Positions 45,809 through 57,755 are shown, numbered from the stretch's first letter. The stretch: 64,000 bases of DNA from Cristatella mucedo (GCA_009760855.2 WPIO01000082.1:1565501-1629500); one strand, 5' to 3'. Program-made: numbers and translations. Notes: a model not told the origin generated them from the letters alone.

Positions 45809-47064
45809 GTCGGCAGGGCTGTGTACCACCTTTTATATGCTCACAGTGGCTACTTGCTTTAAAAAGGTCCACGTGCTGCTACTGTCTGCTTTTCTAACTT
45901 AATTGCATGCATTGCAGTGCTGCTAGCTATAGAGTACATGCTCCGCCGTAACTGAGGAAGTTTCCTCTAGCCTTTACCGGTGGTATGTCACGACAGCACT
46001 TCTCTCAGCATGCTGAGACAGGGGTTCAACTGTGCGAAAGATTATGCATGCTGCAGGTTTTCATTTTCAACCGTTGCGTGTTGCTGCCTCCTGCGGCGCA
46101 TCCCATTATTGCATTATTGTTAGTGGGCGTTGCAAACAATCGCTGTCACTCGTGACTCAGTAAAAGAGAATATGCTTACTAGTTCTGTTTGTGCATGCCT
46201 TCGACTAGTCAATTCAATTAGGGTGCTAAGTGGGCGCATTTCGAGAGCAGACAACGCAAGCCTAGTAGCAGCAACACGCATGCACTCTCACGCTGTTGTG
46301 TCTTCTAGGGCCCCCACTTGAGATCATTTTGAGGCCAGCAAATGCATGGTTCATCGCGTCTTCTAGGGCAACACTTTAGATCATTTTAAATGAAAGCAAA
46401 TGCACGGTTCATCAGGCCCTGAACTTTGACCTTCTGATTATGCGGTTGTGTTCAAGTTCAAGCTATTCGTTAAGGTCAGACCCGAGGCTTTTTCCTTGAG
46501 GACCTAAGCACTATGGCAGACACCATTTGTACCTAGTTTTTCTTATCTAGCCGGGCTGTTTATTGGTGTACCAGCAACTACTCCAAGTTTGTGCTGCTGC
46601 GCCTTGGCTATCGTATCGCTCTTTTTTCCGCTTTTATATGTTAAGAGCTTCTTCTGATGATATTGAACCTTAGTTCGCATAGCGCTCTCTGGTGTAATAA
46701 TAGTAATAGTGATTATAAATTTTTTGTATAGCACCCTCAGAGAACTTAATCTCTGTCTAGGCACTTTACATATGCTGTAAATGAAGCATAATCGAATGGC
46801 TAGTGAAAGCATGCTCAATGTACACATTATGTGGTTAGAGGTGATATGCACTGGGTCAGCACTAAAATATGGTTAGTGACAACATGCACAGTGTGAGCAA
46901 GCATACGCACACATAGGACGAATCACGCGTACCCACTAATTGCTGTGATAAATAGATACGTTTTAGCTTCTTTTTAAATGTCGTTGAGTCGGGGGATGTC
47001 GTGACGCAAGTCGGGAGTGAGCTCCAGGCTTTAGGAGCATAAGATCTAAAGGCACAGTCTCCGA

Positions 47065-47205
47065 AGGCCAGGGTTAAGGTGAATGTATTGGATGGCCGAG
47101 GTAGTAAGCTCGAGCCAAATGGCATATGTAAAGTGCCATTAGAGATAAAGTTCTCTTAGGGCACTATGCAAGTGACTTGTTTTATTTTAATTTTAACTGT
47201 AAACG
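47065..47205 (+). mobile_element. SINE2 copy inside an antisense LINE A
   Basis: Head cagggttaaggtgaatgtat and ggccgaggtagtaagctcga, then tail atgtaaagtgccattagaga taaagttctcttagggcac. LINE antisense sequence breaks at cagtctccgaaggc and resumes at aactgtaaacgcctg. Confidence 0.75.
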
Positions 47206-48399
47206 CCTGATTGCAAAGCCCGGCAGACCTGCAAGCAGTAAGTTGCAGAAGTCGTGACTGGATGTCACAAACGCATGGACCAATTTAGATGTGGTATCCC
47301 TGTCTAAGCAAGCCCGAATTTTAGCAACGTTGTGTAGCTGAAAGTAGGCAGACTTGACTGGGGCTAATGTGGTCGTATAATAAAAAGGTCACTTCAGAAT
47401 GGGACACCTAGATTCCATGCATATTTATATGCTGGCTGAGCCGATTTTGAGTGTTGTTTTCTGATTTGTGAATCGCACTTGGTTTGCTCATTACAAGTAA
47501 GTTGGTTTAATAGTCGTTCGATTTAAGAAAGTTTGCTGCCATCCATGTGCTGATGTCATCAATACATGCAGCAAGGTAGTTAAGAGAATCGACATGCTGG
47601 AGGGCTGGGAAGGATCAAACCAAAGGTACAATTGAGTGTCATCCTCATGGAAGTGAAAGCCTAGATAGATAGCCTGGCAGTCACATCGGCCAGAGGGAGA
47701 GTGTAAAACGTGAAATGAACTGGACCAAGCACAGAGCCCAGAGGTACACTGCACTTCAGTATTCTTTGGAGGATCTTTATCACATTAATGCTCTAGAGAC
47801 TCCCACTGGGATATGACCTGAACCATTCTAGTGCTGTGCCAGTGATGCTCAAGCGAGATGAGAGGTGCTCGGGTGACTTAGTGATCGATACCATCGAAAG
47901 CTGCTGAAAGATCGGGCTAAACAAGCAGAGAGGCCCTACCAAAGAAGCTCATTCGATGAAGTTTCAAATAATTAGTTCTGGTGGTCTGCTGCGACTAGTT
48001 CCCGTGTCTTTGACAGGAATGGTAGAAGGGAGACTGGGTGGACGTTATGCAAGCGTTCTTGGTCTAGTATTGCTTTCTTGAGTAATGGCTTGACTGCAGC
48101 CTTTTTGAAAGGTGCTAGGGCATGACCTCAGGCAACTGACATATTATAATGTTAGTTATGCATGGCAGCAGCAGATCTATGCATCGTAGAAGTAGGGCAG
48201 TGGGAATAAGGTCTAGAGGACTAGTTGTCTTCTTTGATTGTGATGTGAACTTCAGCATGAGGTCGCTCGTGGCCTCCTTGAATGTAGACGTCGAGATGCT
48301 GCACGGAATTGAGGGACTGCTACTCTAGGGATGGATTCTGTGATCTTGCCTATCTTGTTGACAAAGAAGTTAGAGAAACGATACTTACTATTCTATTGC

Positions 48400-48495
48400 G
48401 TATCACTTTGCAGCAAATGTAAAGCGCCTAGAAAGAGATTAAGTTCTCTGAGGGCGCTTTATCAAGTGCAATATTATTATTATTATTATTATAAG
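48400..48495 (+). mobile_element. Very short LINE A 3' end, sense
   Basis: Only tatcactttgcagcaaatgt, the hairpin aagcgcctagaaagagatta ... gagggcgctt and a (ATT)n tail. The hairpin is identical to that of the copy at 400-1075, so the insertion is recent. It lies inside the older antisense LINE. Confidence 0.88.
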
Positions 48496-48628
48496 CAATA
48501 TCACCACAAGGATCGCTAGCTAAGGAGCTAACCTGGGAGCAGTTAAGGAAGTGGTTGATAGTCGACACCAGCGTTTTTTGGATTTTGCATTTGTGATTCA
48601 ACAACGTTTTTATAGAAGCTAGGCTTGG

Positions 48629-48629
<1 letters not shown>

Positions 48630-48694
<65 letters not shown>

Positions 48695-48735
48695 GCACAC
48701 ACACACGCGCACACACACGCACACACACACACATC

Positions 48736-48788
<53 letters not shown>
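48630..48788. repeat. Compound (AC)n(AT)n microsatellite
   Basis: About 30 AC units, then acgc/acac variation, then about 25 AT units. Confidence 0.97.
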
Positions 48789-48791
<3 letters not shown>

Positions 48792-50104
48792 ACTGTGTCA
48801 TACGAGCATGTTTAAATAGAAAAAATGGTTTTTGCAGAGTGTCATACCTTGCTCTGTAATAAGGCCAGCATTTTCTCCTGATTGCTTTGTCTCTGTGTAG
48901 AGAATGTACTAGTTCTGAGGATCTTCTGCAGCTCTGCAAGGCGGCTTAGGGCAGCTGATAGTCTGCATAACTGCATCGTGTGCCACTATCCTGTAGGAAT
49001 CGGTGCACAGGTCTGTCATTGCTTCGAAAAACTGTGACTTATAGCCAGTAGGTCAAGATTTGAATGCAGCAAATAAGTGTTCGCATCTGTTGTGCTCCAG
49101 CCTCTTAGTTGGGGCCATCGGTATGCATTTCTGCATTCCCTCAGCCACAGCCATTGCCTGTTTCGCAGAAGCTAAATCTATTGGCAGCTAGCCACATTCT
49201 GCTGGTCTTGCAATTCCATGTTGTCATGGAAAGCTCTGCGACTGCCTCTCCACCTTTATGTCGGCAGCAGACCCACACCTTTGCTTTTACTAATTCATCA
49301 TTGTGGTGACCTTTTCCTCCTTTAGCAGCCTGTTTGTGGCTGTCTGTTGGTTTTTATCAGAAGCTAGCCATACAAATCCCGGGATTGGCAGGACAGAGCC
49401 TTGCCTGTTAGAGCTGCTACATGCATACCAACAGTGGGGTGTGGCCAGCAGGTGGTCCCACGAGCAGCTTGCTTCTAGGAGCGGTGTGTGCGGCAAGGTC
49501 TGAAAGACTGTACCTCTAGCGATAGGGGCCAGACATGCTTGCCCTCTCGCTCACTCTACCTCCCCCCCTCTTTGCTTCGTCTTCGGTTTGTATGAAGTTC
49601 TGAGAAACTTGTATTGTCCCTACAGACACGGATACTGAGTCATAGCTTCTTTTTAAGGGCTACGTGGTAAATGCTGCTACCTTATTTCTCCTCAACGTGG
49701 CGGCAACAGACGGCACCACCGATTGCTCCCATCCTGCTTCTCGGTGTCTCGATCAATGGATGACTCGATAGTGAGGCTTGGGAGCCTGGCTTGCTGTGTA
49801 CCCACCTGACCGTGATCATTTTTGCTTCGAGTAGTGGCCTCTCAGACCTTTTCTAGCAGCTCTACTCTTGCAGTTGTATCTGCCCTCCAGTTCCTGCTAT
49901 CGTTTGCACCTATGGAGTCAGCTGCAGCAGTTGAACAACTTTCAAACGTTTGCATTCGGCTTCGGCAGTCATACTAATAAACTCCTGTGCTGCATGCACA
50001 GAGTATTGGATTTCAGCCATATTTCAAAAATTAAACCCAGATAACTACAAATTGATTCTCATTATAACCCCTGTGCTTCTAGCCGGAGTCATGGGACTTA
50101 TAAC

Positions 50105-50740
50105 AATAATAATAATAATAATAATAATAATACACTTGATAAAGCACCCTCAGAGAAGTCAATCTCTCTCTAGGCGCTTTACATTTGCTGCAAAGGGAAA
50201 TGCGATTGAATGGTGAGTAATATCATGCTTGATAAGCAAACAAAATGAATAACATGGTTAGGGGTGACATGCACAGGGTCAGCATGCAAGTGTGGTTAGT
50301 GGCAGCATGCAACAGTGTCAGCACGAATAAGCAAATAAAGGACGAATCACATGGACCCACTAAATGCTGTCATAAATAGGTGCATTTTAAGTTCTTTTTA
50401 AATGTGATCAAGTCAGGGGATGTCGTGCCACAAGTTGGAAGTGAGTTCCAGGCTTTGGGAGGAGCATACGAACTAAAGGCACGGTCTGCAACGGATCTGA
50501 GGTTTGTACAAGGTATAGGTAAACAGTTAGATTCCGAAAAGTGGGTTGTACGATGCTCAGCCTGATTAGGTAGTAGATCCGATAGGTAGGCTGGAGGCAA
50601 AGAATGAAGTGACCTAAAAGTGAGCGACAACACCTTGAAGTCGATTTGTTGCTTGACTGGTAGCCAGTGCAGGTCGGCAAGAAGTGGTGTGATGTGGCAA
50701 CTGCGATGCTCACAACAGAGACTTTTTCAGTGGATCAGTA
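50105..50740 (-). mobile_element. LINE family A 3' half, antisense
   Basis: (ATT)n tail, hairpin (aagcaccctcagagaagtca on +), 3' UTR, then - strand blocks FKKNLKCTYL, YAPPKAWNSLPTCGTTS, NQAEHRTTHFSESN, PAYLSDLL and VATSHHF-frame shifts. It has a 3-base gain (PPKAW) in the conserved PKAWNSLP block. Inserted in intron 2 of the SGSM3-like gene. Confidence 0.9.
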
Positions 50741-50989
50741 GTGACACCATCACTTAGTCCTAGAAACCTGGGTGTATTCTGTGGTGAACACCTGATCTTG
50801 TACTGCATTTGGTCAGACTACTGCTCTTAGGGCCACGCGTCATATTGGCTCTCCTTTCAGATTTAGCCCATACTTGCCATCACAGTGGCTAGATGTACTA
50901 GATGCTCCATCGATCCTTTCAGGCCGAACTACTCTACAGCTACTTGGGAATACGCCTACGAGATTGCTCTTTCAGGTCTTTTGAAGCAA

Positions 50990-51145
50990 CAGATTAGCTT
51001 CCATTTATTTTAGTTAAAAGATTTTTGGTGACATCCTTTTGCTCTGCAGATCCTAGGCAGTGGACCACAGTCCCACAATTCTTCCTACAAAGATGTCCGG
51101 CTGATTGTGGCACATCCTCTCCAGCCGTGCTTCACTGCAAGGACG
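50990..51145 (+). mobile_element. LINE family B scrap
   Basis: The run ctctgcagatcctaggcagt, cacaattcttcctacaaaga and gattgtggcacatcctctcc aligns by eye to the SAGPRLWxSLPQ ... YGTSFSAV region of family B at 25.24-25.34 kb. Confidence 0.6.
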
Positions 51146-51592
51146 AGTTAGGTAGAGCTCTCAGGGTCACGGTCGTCTAGTCGTCGTGGCTTTGAGCAGT
51201 TCAGATTCAGATTGAGTATGTCCAGTCTAAGACTAGTATGGGCCAAAGGCTTACTACCGTGTGGGGCTGGGCTGGGCTTGGCTAAAGCAGCCACCTGCCT
51301 GTAACCACGTACATTTAGCAGGATGATGGGTGTCAACTTTGTCAACTGGCACCCGGCAGGCAGTGCCACTTCCAGAAGCCGGCAAACTGGTCTATTGCTT
51401 CCTGTTACACCCTCTGACGAAGTTTAGACCTCACCTCCGGAAGCAGTCCGATACAATACTTCACTCGGGTACTACTTTTTTATGGCTGCTTTCCCATGGC
51501 TCGTTGAAAGAGGTGGCTGAAATGCTTCTGACATGGAGCCTCGGCTCTAACGGCAGCTTAATGTGTTCTATTCGATTTTTTTGCCTGTCCAG

Positions 51593-51768
51593 CCAGTGAC
51601 GTGGCAGTAATCCGGGCGCCTGCAGCTGCCACTACTGCCTTCATCACCCAAACTGACGCTCCTAGTCAGGAGACCGAGGAGTCGCAGCGCCTACTATATT
51701 GGACTGCCTGCCTTGATCTGCCGTCCGTGCAGCAGCCGCAGAAAGCCGGCTCACCGGCATGGAGCCAG
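51593..51768 (+). CDS. SGSM3: SGSM3/RUTBC3-like gene: coding exon 3
   Basis: The acceptor is gatttttttgcctgtccag and the donor is GAGCCAG|GTGAGT. Two bases complete an alanine codon left open by exon 2; the exon ends in phase 0. It encodes SDVAVIRAPAAATTAFITQT, DAPSQETEESQRLLYWTACL, DLPSVQQPQKAGSPAWSQ. The segment SQRLLYWTACLDL ... AWSQ fits the vertebrate QRLRWQAHLEF ... LTWDK block (from memory), a helix pair just before the TBC domain. The Ala/Thr-rich first half is specific to this species. Confidence 0.78.
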
Positions 51769-51939
51769 GTGAGTGCCGGAGCACTGGCTGTCCTGTGGTG
51801 GTGACTGCTCTGCCGTCTGCCCTAGCTGCTCATTGCGGCCCGGTGTTGTACGGGTGTGTGCTGTTCACTCGGGCTCGCACCAGCTGGACTGCCATAGCTG
51901 CTCGGCGTAACAGGCTCATGGCCGTGACTTTGCATGAAG

Positions 51940-51975
51940 CTCTCTTTCTTTCTTTCTCTCTCTCCTCTCCTCTCT

Positions 51976-52055
<80 letters not shown>
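51940..52055. repeat. (CT)n microsatellite
   Basis: More than 45 CT units with tttct and cccc interruptions at the start. Confidence 0.97.
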
Positions 52056-52056
<1 letters not shown>

Positions 52057-52629
52057 GATGGCAGTGGACTTTCCTAAATTGAAGAGGATAAAACCAACTT
52101 ACTAGTTATGAGCAGACGTAGGGCTACTCAGAAAGTGCAAAGCCTAACCACTGAAATGGGCTAGGCCAGCATATCTTCTGTAGTATCTTCATGGAATCTA
52201 ATCAGAATGTCCTGTTCCAAAACCACTTTCAACTATGCAACGAAGCAAATAAGTGGGGCTTTTTGCTTAAATGAGAATACCAAATCCAAGCTGGTCCATG
52301 CACTTGTGGCATCCTGCCTAGCCCTCCATAACACTGGTCTGCATTAGATCAATTGTCTGGCATGTATTATTATTTTCCACATATTCATCACAAATGAGGC
52401 CTTATGGTGTATCTTTTTGCCTTGGCAGATCAGGTTAGGTAGAGTTTGTTTATCAAAGATCAGGTGCACTTTAACAAAAAACGCATTATCTATAATGATA
52501 TTGACTGTTGTTAGGTTTACTGTTACAGTCACTTAATGACCTAAATGTTGTGTTATTTTGTGTGTGGAATAATTAGCCATTTTGTTGGTTGATATTTTTG
52601 TTTAAATCAACAGATGTATATGATTTACA

Positions 52630-54320
52630 ATGCCGAGGGAGGGTAAGAATTCGCTGCATATATTCTGCTACATCTGCGGGAGATGCTTGACGAAAGAGCA
52701 GTAGCTACCTACAAACTACTACATTCATTAAACATTGTTACAATGCCCACTTTTGATGCAAACTGGGAGATTATGATAAGGCATGGGCACCACAGATGAT
52801 GTGCACGCCGTGTGTAGAAAATTTTAGACAATTGATTAAAGGTCAAAGCGAATGCATGCCATTTGGAGTACCCGTGATTTGAAGAGAATAAACTAACCAT
52901 GTCTTGGATTGTTTTTTCTGCATCACTAATATGTAGGGCTTCAACAAGAAGAATAAGCATACAATATCCAAATTTACCATCACTTGCTGCGACCTGTACC
53001 CTACAGTGATGAGGTGGGAGTTCCTGTTCCACCTGTTACTCTTGATGATATTTTGACTGACAGTGATTTGAGTTCAACTGAAGGTTACATCAATGGCAAC
53101 TATGATGCTTCTGATGTTCCAGCACCTAAACTAATGTCGCCATCTGATCTTGATGACTTAATGATAGACCTTGACCTCCCAAAAGAGTAGGCTGATCTCC
53201 TCGTTTCCAGATTAAAATAGGAATATTTTCTTGCACCTGGTACTACATTTTCATGGTATAGACTTGGGAAAGAGTTTCTTCCATACTTTTCGAAGGAGGA
53301 TTCACTACTCTGTATTGCAGCAATGTCGACGGTCTGGTTCACCAAATGGAAAAGTGCTGTGATCCAACTGAGTTGAGACTCTTCATTGATTCATCGAACC
53401 GAAGTTTAAAATAAGTTTTACTTTACAATGGAAACGAACATTCCTCTTTGCCGGTCGATCAATCTTTACAGATGAAAGAGACTTGTGAAAACATGAAAAT
53501 ACTTTTCGGTGAAATCAGTTACGATCAACACCAGTGGCAGATATGCGACGATTTGAAGGTCGTTGCCCTTCTGCTTGGACTTCAAGGTGGCTACACAACA
53601 TAACCGTGCTTTTTTATGTCAGTGGTATAGTCGCACTGATGCTCTTCGTTACCGAAAGAAAGACTGGCCAGAGCGAACACATTTTGTGCCTGGGAGTGAC
53701 AGTGTCCAAGAGCCTCCTACTATCGACAGCAAGAAAGTGCCACTTCCCCCTTGCACATAAATCTTGTACTAATTAAAAATTGTGTTAAGGCTCTTAGCCA
53801 ATATGCTGATACCTTTAAGTACTTACATGAAAAATTTCTTCAAATTTGCTTGGCGAAAATAAAAGCTGGCATTTTTCGTTGGTCCGAAAATCAGAGAATT
53901 GTTCAATGACACACAATTTACATAAAAAATGACAATGTTAGAGTTTCAGGTATGAAATGGATTTAAGTCCTCGGTAGAGAACTTTCTCGGCAATCGCAAG
54001 TCTGCTGGCAATGTGCGAATCGTTGAAGAATATGATTCAATGCTACTTGAGCATTTTGCTATTCAGCACTTAGCAGCAGAATAAGTGCTAAGACTCATTT
54101 TCTAAACTCTCACCTATTGGACTATTTCCCATCAAATTTGGGAGCCTTCAGTAGAGGAGCAGAGTGATAGGCTCGAGCAGCAGGACACATGTGTGAAACG
54201 GAGCATGATAGCTATCAAGGCTGCTGAAATACTAACATGATGGCCGATTGCTGAGTTAGAGCTTGAAGCGCCACAATCCAGCTACCAAGCATACCAGAAA
54301 GTCAAGGAAGAGGCAGTTTA
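52630..54320 (+). pseudogene. Decayed copy of a conserved invertebrate repeat-associated protein
   Basis: Across shifting + frames the pieces appear in a fixed order: MPREGKNSLHIFCYICGRCL (52632), a WAPQ...CTPCVENFRQLIKGQSE zinc-binding-like region, MPFGVPVI then TNHVLDCFFC, YPNLPSLLRPVPYSDEVGVPV, MSPSDLDDLMIDLDLPKE, LAPGTTFSWYRLGKEFLPYF, DPTELRLFIDSSNRSLK, MKETCENMKILFGEISYDQH, QWQICDDLKVVALLLGLQGG, LPPLHI-like, VKALSQYADTFKYLHEKFLQ and a final EQSDRLEQQDT block. I recall a family with exactly this order from many arthropod and cnidarian genomes, usually in multicopy, uncharacterised and thought to be transposon-borne. At least eight stops or frameshifts make this copy dead. Its transposon class is not certain. 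Confidence 0.8.
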
Positions 54321-54559
54321 GTATCATTATTATTCGATTGAAAAAACTATAGGTTATGCATGCGAAAGTATTGTAAAATAAAAATGCTAATTGTTAGAAA
54401 TACCGACGTACTTGGTTGAAACGAGCTGCATACTCTGAAAGAGCATCACAAAGTTTACTTGAGTCGCCCATTGGGTTGAAAACAATTGACAACAAGTTTT
54501 CATTGCCATCGCAATTCGTTGCTTCCGGATCTTCTCGCCTGTGCATGAAGATGCTCACA

Positions 54560-55095
54560 GTTGATATCCAGCTGGCAGCTAGGCTTGTCTGTCGTGAACG
54601 TCACAACTGCCACACTAGGCCACTTCTCTTCTGCCTGCATTTACTGACGATCAAGCATCCTATCGACTTCAGGGTTCTGTCAAATTTTTTTGAGGTCCTT
54701 TCATTCTCTTGCTCCGGTCTACCTATGTGAAATACTGCTGAGGCTCTGCATCGTACCACGTGCTCTTTTGACTAAAGTCTGCTAGCTGCTCCTGTAACCA
54801 ACCTCAGATCCTTTGGCGACCGAGCTTTCTCGCATGCTCCCAAACTCTAGAGCTTTTGGTCGACTAACGTCACGACATCCCGAGTTGATGACATAAAAAA
54901 AGAAGCTAAAAACGCCCCTGTTCCTCACAGACTTGGCTCCGTCCTCGCGAATGTTTTTTCTAGGCTGCATGTGCTGAAATCGTGCATGGCACCACTAACC
55001 AATTTATATGATACCCTTCCAGCTTATTTAAAGTGCCTTGAAGGAGATTTAGTTCTCTCAGGGTGCTCTGCCAATGCTTTATTATTTTTATTTTG
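54560..55095 (+). mobile_element. Old LINE A copy
   Basis: Diverged C-terminal blocks (LAARLVCRERHNCHTRPLLF at 54570-54630; ACPxL near 54835), 3' UTR, hairpin (agtgccttgaaggagattta ... cagggtgct) and a short att tail. Confidence 0.72.
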
Positions 55096-55109
55096 TCATA
55101 ATCTAAAGC

Positions 55110-55240
55110 CTTTGTTTGGCCTAGCAGTAAGGTACTCGGATTTGACCGCCGAGGTCGTTGGTTCGAGCTCTCTGTAAACCGCTTGGATGGAGATATGGTT
55201 CTCTTAGGGCACTATATAAATGAGTTTGAATTTAAAATGG
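55110..55240 (+). mobile_element. SINE2 copy
   Basis: Head ggcctagcagtaaggtactc, B box in ggtcgttggttcgagctctc, tail ccgcttggatggagatatgg ttctcttagggcac. It abuts the end of the previous LINE A copy. Confidence 0.75.
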
Positions 55241-55699
55241 CCCGTATTCTTACCAACTCTGGATACCTGTTGCCAAACATGTTATTGCATCATGCTCAGT
55301 TGCCACAAGAAACAATTACCTTCTAACGTGATAGCTTTGCTATGTCTACTCGAAGAGTGCAGGTGCATATTACCAGCAGTGAGCTTTCTATGCATCTTAG
55401 GCGGCATAGGCATTTAATGAATGACACTTCCTATTATTTGACAACAATTAGTAGATGGTGTAATAATAAGTCGTTGACATAGCTCTCTAAAAAAAAAGGT
55501 AAACCAAATCTGCCTGGGCGCTTGAAAACACGATGTAAGAGAAACTACATTTATTGGCTAATGGTGTGCAAGCTTTGATGCTCAGAGAAGCGTGAAACAG
55601 CACCGAATTGTCGTATTTAGACATGCTTGCAAGAACAAATGAGACAACGAATGGCTGTTCGTTAGTAGGATCCTTGGTTAGTAACATGCATTGAATCAT

Positions 55700-55890
55700 G
55701 AACAGTTGAGTATGCAAAGCACAATGGCACGAAAACGTTTAGGTCACTGGGCGCTGGGAAAGCTGGGCAGACCAGATATCTCATTAACTGATTCTTAAAT
55801 GAGGCAAAGTTCTTACATACAAGTAGTGACCGAAGCCGGAAGTGAGTTCATGGCTTTCGGTGCATATGAACTGACGGACTGATCACCAAA
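55700..55890 (-). mobile_element. LINE family C fragment, antisense
   Basis: The + strand gcattgaatcatgaacagtt, gggaaagctgggcagaccag and agccggaagtgagttcatgg ctttcggtgc parallel the family C fragment at 15430-15720 in the same order. Confidence 0.6.
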
Positions 55891-56127
55891 ATCATCCTGG
55901 TGGCCCAGGGGGCATATCAGGGGCAAGGGGTTAATCTTTGCCGTCCTACCCCCTTGGAGCTCAAGGTCGGTTTAGTTGATTTTTATGTAGAGCCTAAGCC
56001 TATATTCAATCAACTTCCCACATATTATTGTTTTATTTTTTAACGAAATACCTGCAAATATGCTGCAGCCTACGCATTCATACATTTCCTGTCTGCGCTT
56101 TCAGCAACTTTCTACCGAAACCTGGTT

Positions 56128-56241
<114 letters not shown>

Positions 56242-56674
56242 AAGCTGTCTCGGAGTTCATCTTTGACACCATTCCTTCTTTTTATTCTAGCCAGGTGTCA
56301 CCGGGACGTTACCAGCAGGACCTGGGTCGTCTTCAGACTGCGCATTTAAGTGCAAGTCTTTCTAGCTGATCTCCAGAAAGAAATTTACTTAGGTGCAACT
56401 CTGGTGAAAATGTGATTTGATCCATTCATAAAATCAAGGCAAAGTGCCTCTCGAGTTTTTTCTGTTGGAATTTTCCAAAAATCTTAATGTAATAGTGCTT
56501 CTCAGTTTACAAAATCTGCAGACCAGCTAGTGTGAATACATACATATACAGCCTAGTTTAAGCACCGTCTATTCTCTAGTGAACTGAATTAACCCTCCAT
56601 GAGACTCTCTCTTCTCTTGGTGTGAAAGCAACAATGTCGCTAGCTAGGCTTTTCTGGGGAGGCTATGCATTACC

Positions 56675-56815
56675 TTGAGCTGGCCTGGTTTTGCCCATGG
56701 GTTAAACTACTTGCTGTTGACGACCTAGGTCATGGACTCGAGCCTTGCAGCATATGTGCAGCTCCTACATTGAGATTAAGTTCTCTTAGGGCGCCATGCG
56801 AATTAAGTATACTTT
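56675..56815 (+). mobile_element. SINE2 copy
   Basis: Head gttttgcccatgggttaaac, ggtcatggactcgagccttg (B box), tail atgtgcagctcctacattga gattaagttctcttagggcgcc. The tail is a near match to LINE A over about 35 bases. Confidence 0.8.
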
Positions 56816-56984
56816 CTAGGCTTTGCCATAAGTCACCGGGAGTAACGTTAAAAGCTTAGCTTAATGCCCTGTCTGACGAGCAATCGCGAAATAAAAAAAA
56901 AAAAGTAAGGCTTTGGTAATAGAGCAGCGTTATTGCTGTAGCAGCAGAAGAGCCTGTAATCGCTATCTAAAGGTTAACCGACCA

Positions 56985-57135
56985 AGCAACCTCATTTGTG
57001 TAGTGACAGAAGAGCCTCTATCGGCTATCGCCACTGCTTACAGTAAACAATGAAGGATTGGCAGCTGCAGAACTCAAACCTTCGACCTGGCTTGTGAATA
57101 GTGAGCACTTTTCCCCTAGGCTGAGATCCACGGTG
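56985..57135 (-). mobile_element. SINE1 copy, antisense
   Basis: On +: aacctcatttgtgtagtgac agaagagcc (tail and body), then aactcaaaccttcgacctgg (B box) and ttcccctaggctgagatcca (A-box side). A further body scrap lies just left, at 56940-56965. Confidence 0.8.
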
Positions 57136-57547
57136 ATAAACAGAGAAAGGGCATCTTTCCTTCCTTCCATGACAGTCATATTTGCGTTAAGCGACTCCTG
57201 TGATTGGCTGGGTGTCAGGGGTCTTATTGGCTTTCATTTTTTACTTATGCGATTGATATAAGACAGTTATAATTTCTATTGACTGGCCTTGATAGCAATT
57301 TTTCTGGCACTGCTTTGGGAAACGTTGGTCAACAGGAAAACGTGGCTGTGAGCATAACCGAGCAGCTTTTGGGGCTCATTGCGCACCCTCTCTCATGCAG
57401 CCGCTCGGCAGCACCGGTGCTGGGTCAGAGCCGCCTGCCATGAGTACACATCTGCTGATTCAGTCTTTGGGTCTTTGGCTTGCGTACTTACTGCTGCTTT
57501 TCATCTCAAGGTGCGCTGCCCGGAGCGATGCCTCTTCGGGGGGGCCC

Positions 57548-57755
57548 GACCTGCTTTGGCCCAGCGGTTAAGGTGCTCGCCCCGACCATGGTCTGGCCGA
57601 GGTCGTGGGCTCGAACCCCGTGGCGTATGTGAAGCGCCTGAATAGAGATTAAGCTGATTAAACAGCCTCTTTTGTATAGCGACAGAACAGCCTTTATGGC
57701 TATCACCGCCGCTTGCATAAGTCCTCTTAGGGTGCCATGCAAATGAATACTATCT
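57548..57755 (+). mobile_element. SINE2 copy split by a SINE1 scrap
   Basis: The SINE2 head is the clearest in the window: ctttggcccagcggttaagg (A box) and ggtcgtgggctcgaaccccg (B box). The tail starts atgtgaagcgcctgaataga gattaag, is broken by about 70 bases of antisense SINE1 (57653-57722), then resumes tcctcttagggtgccatgca aatgaat. Confidence 0.88.
57653..57722 (-). mobile_element. 5'-truncated SINE1 nested in SINE2
   Basis: On +: ctgattaaacagcctctttt gtatagcgacagaacagcc and gctatcaccgccgcttgca. Only the 3' half of SINE1 is present. It splits the LINE-like tail of SINE2, so this SINE1 is the younger insertion. Confidence 0.85.

Larger units (their letters stand above)
46690..48560 (-). 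mobile_element. Longest LINE family A copy, antisense
   Basis: On the - strand it carries, in order from about 48.4 kb down to 46.7 kb, decayed reverse transcriptase pieces: a fingers region, SITKSPEHLSSRLSITGTALEWF, VPLGSVLGP (equivalent to VPQGSVLGP), FHFHEDDTQLYLWF (YADD changed to HEDD), then the C-terminus, hairpin (taatctctgtctaggcactt on +) and an att-rich end. A SINE2 (47065-47205) and a short sense LINE A end (48400-48495) are inserted in it. Extensively mutated. It may extend further right, to about 48960. Confidence 0.85.
45809..51592. other. Intron 2 of the SGSM3-like gene
   Basis: Nearly 6 kb, with LINE A copies at 46690, 48400 and 50105, a SINE2 at 47065, a LINE B scrap at 50990 and a CA/AT microsatellite at 48630. 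Between 48960 and 50100 I see unique sequence without exon signals. Confidence 0.6.
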
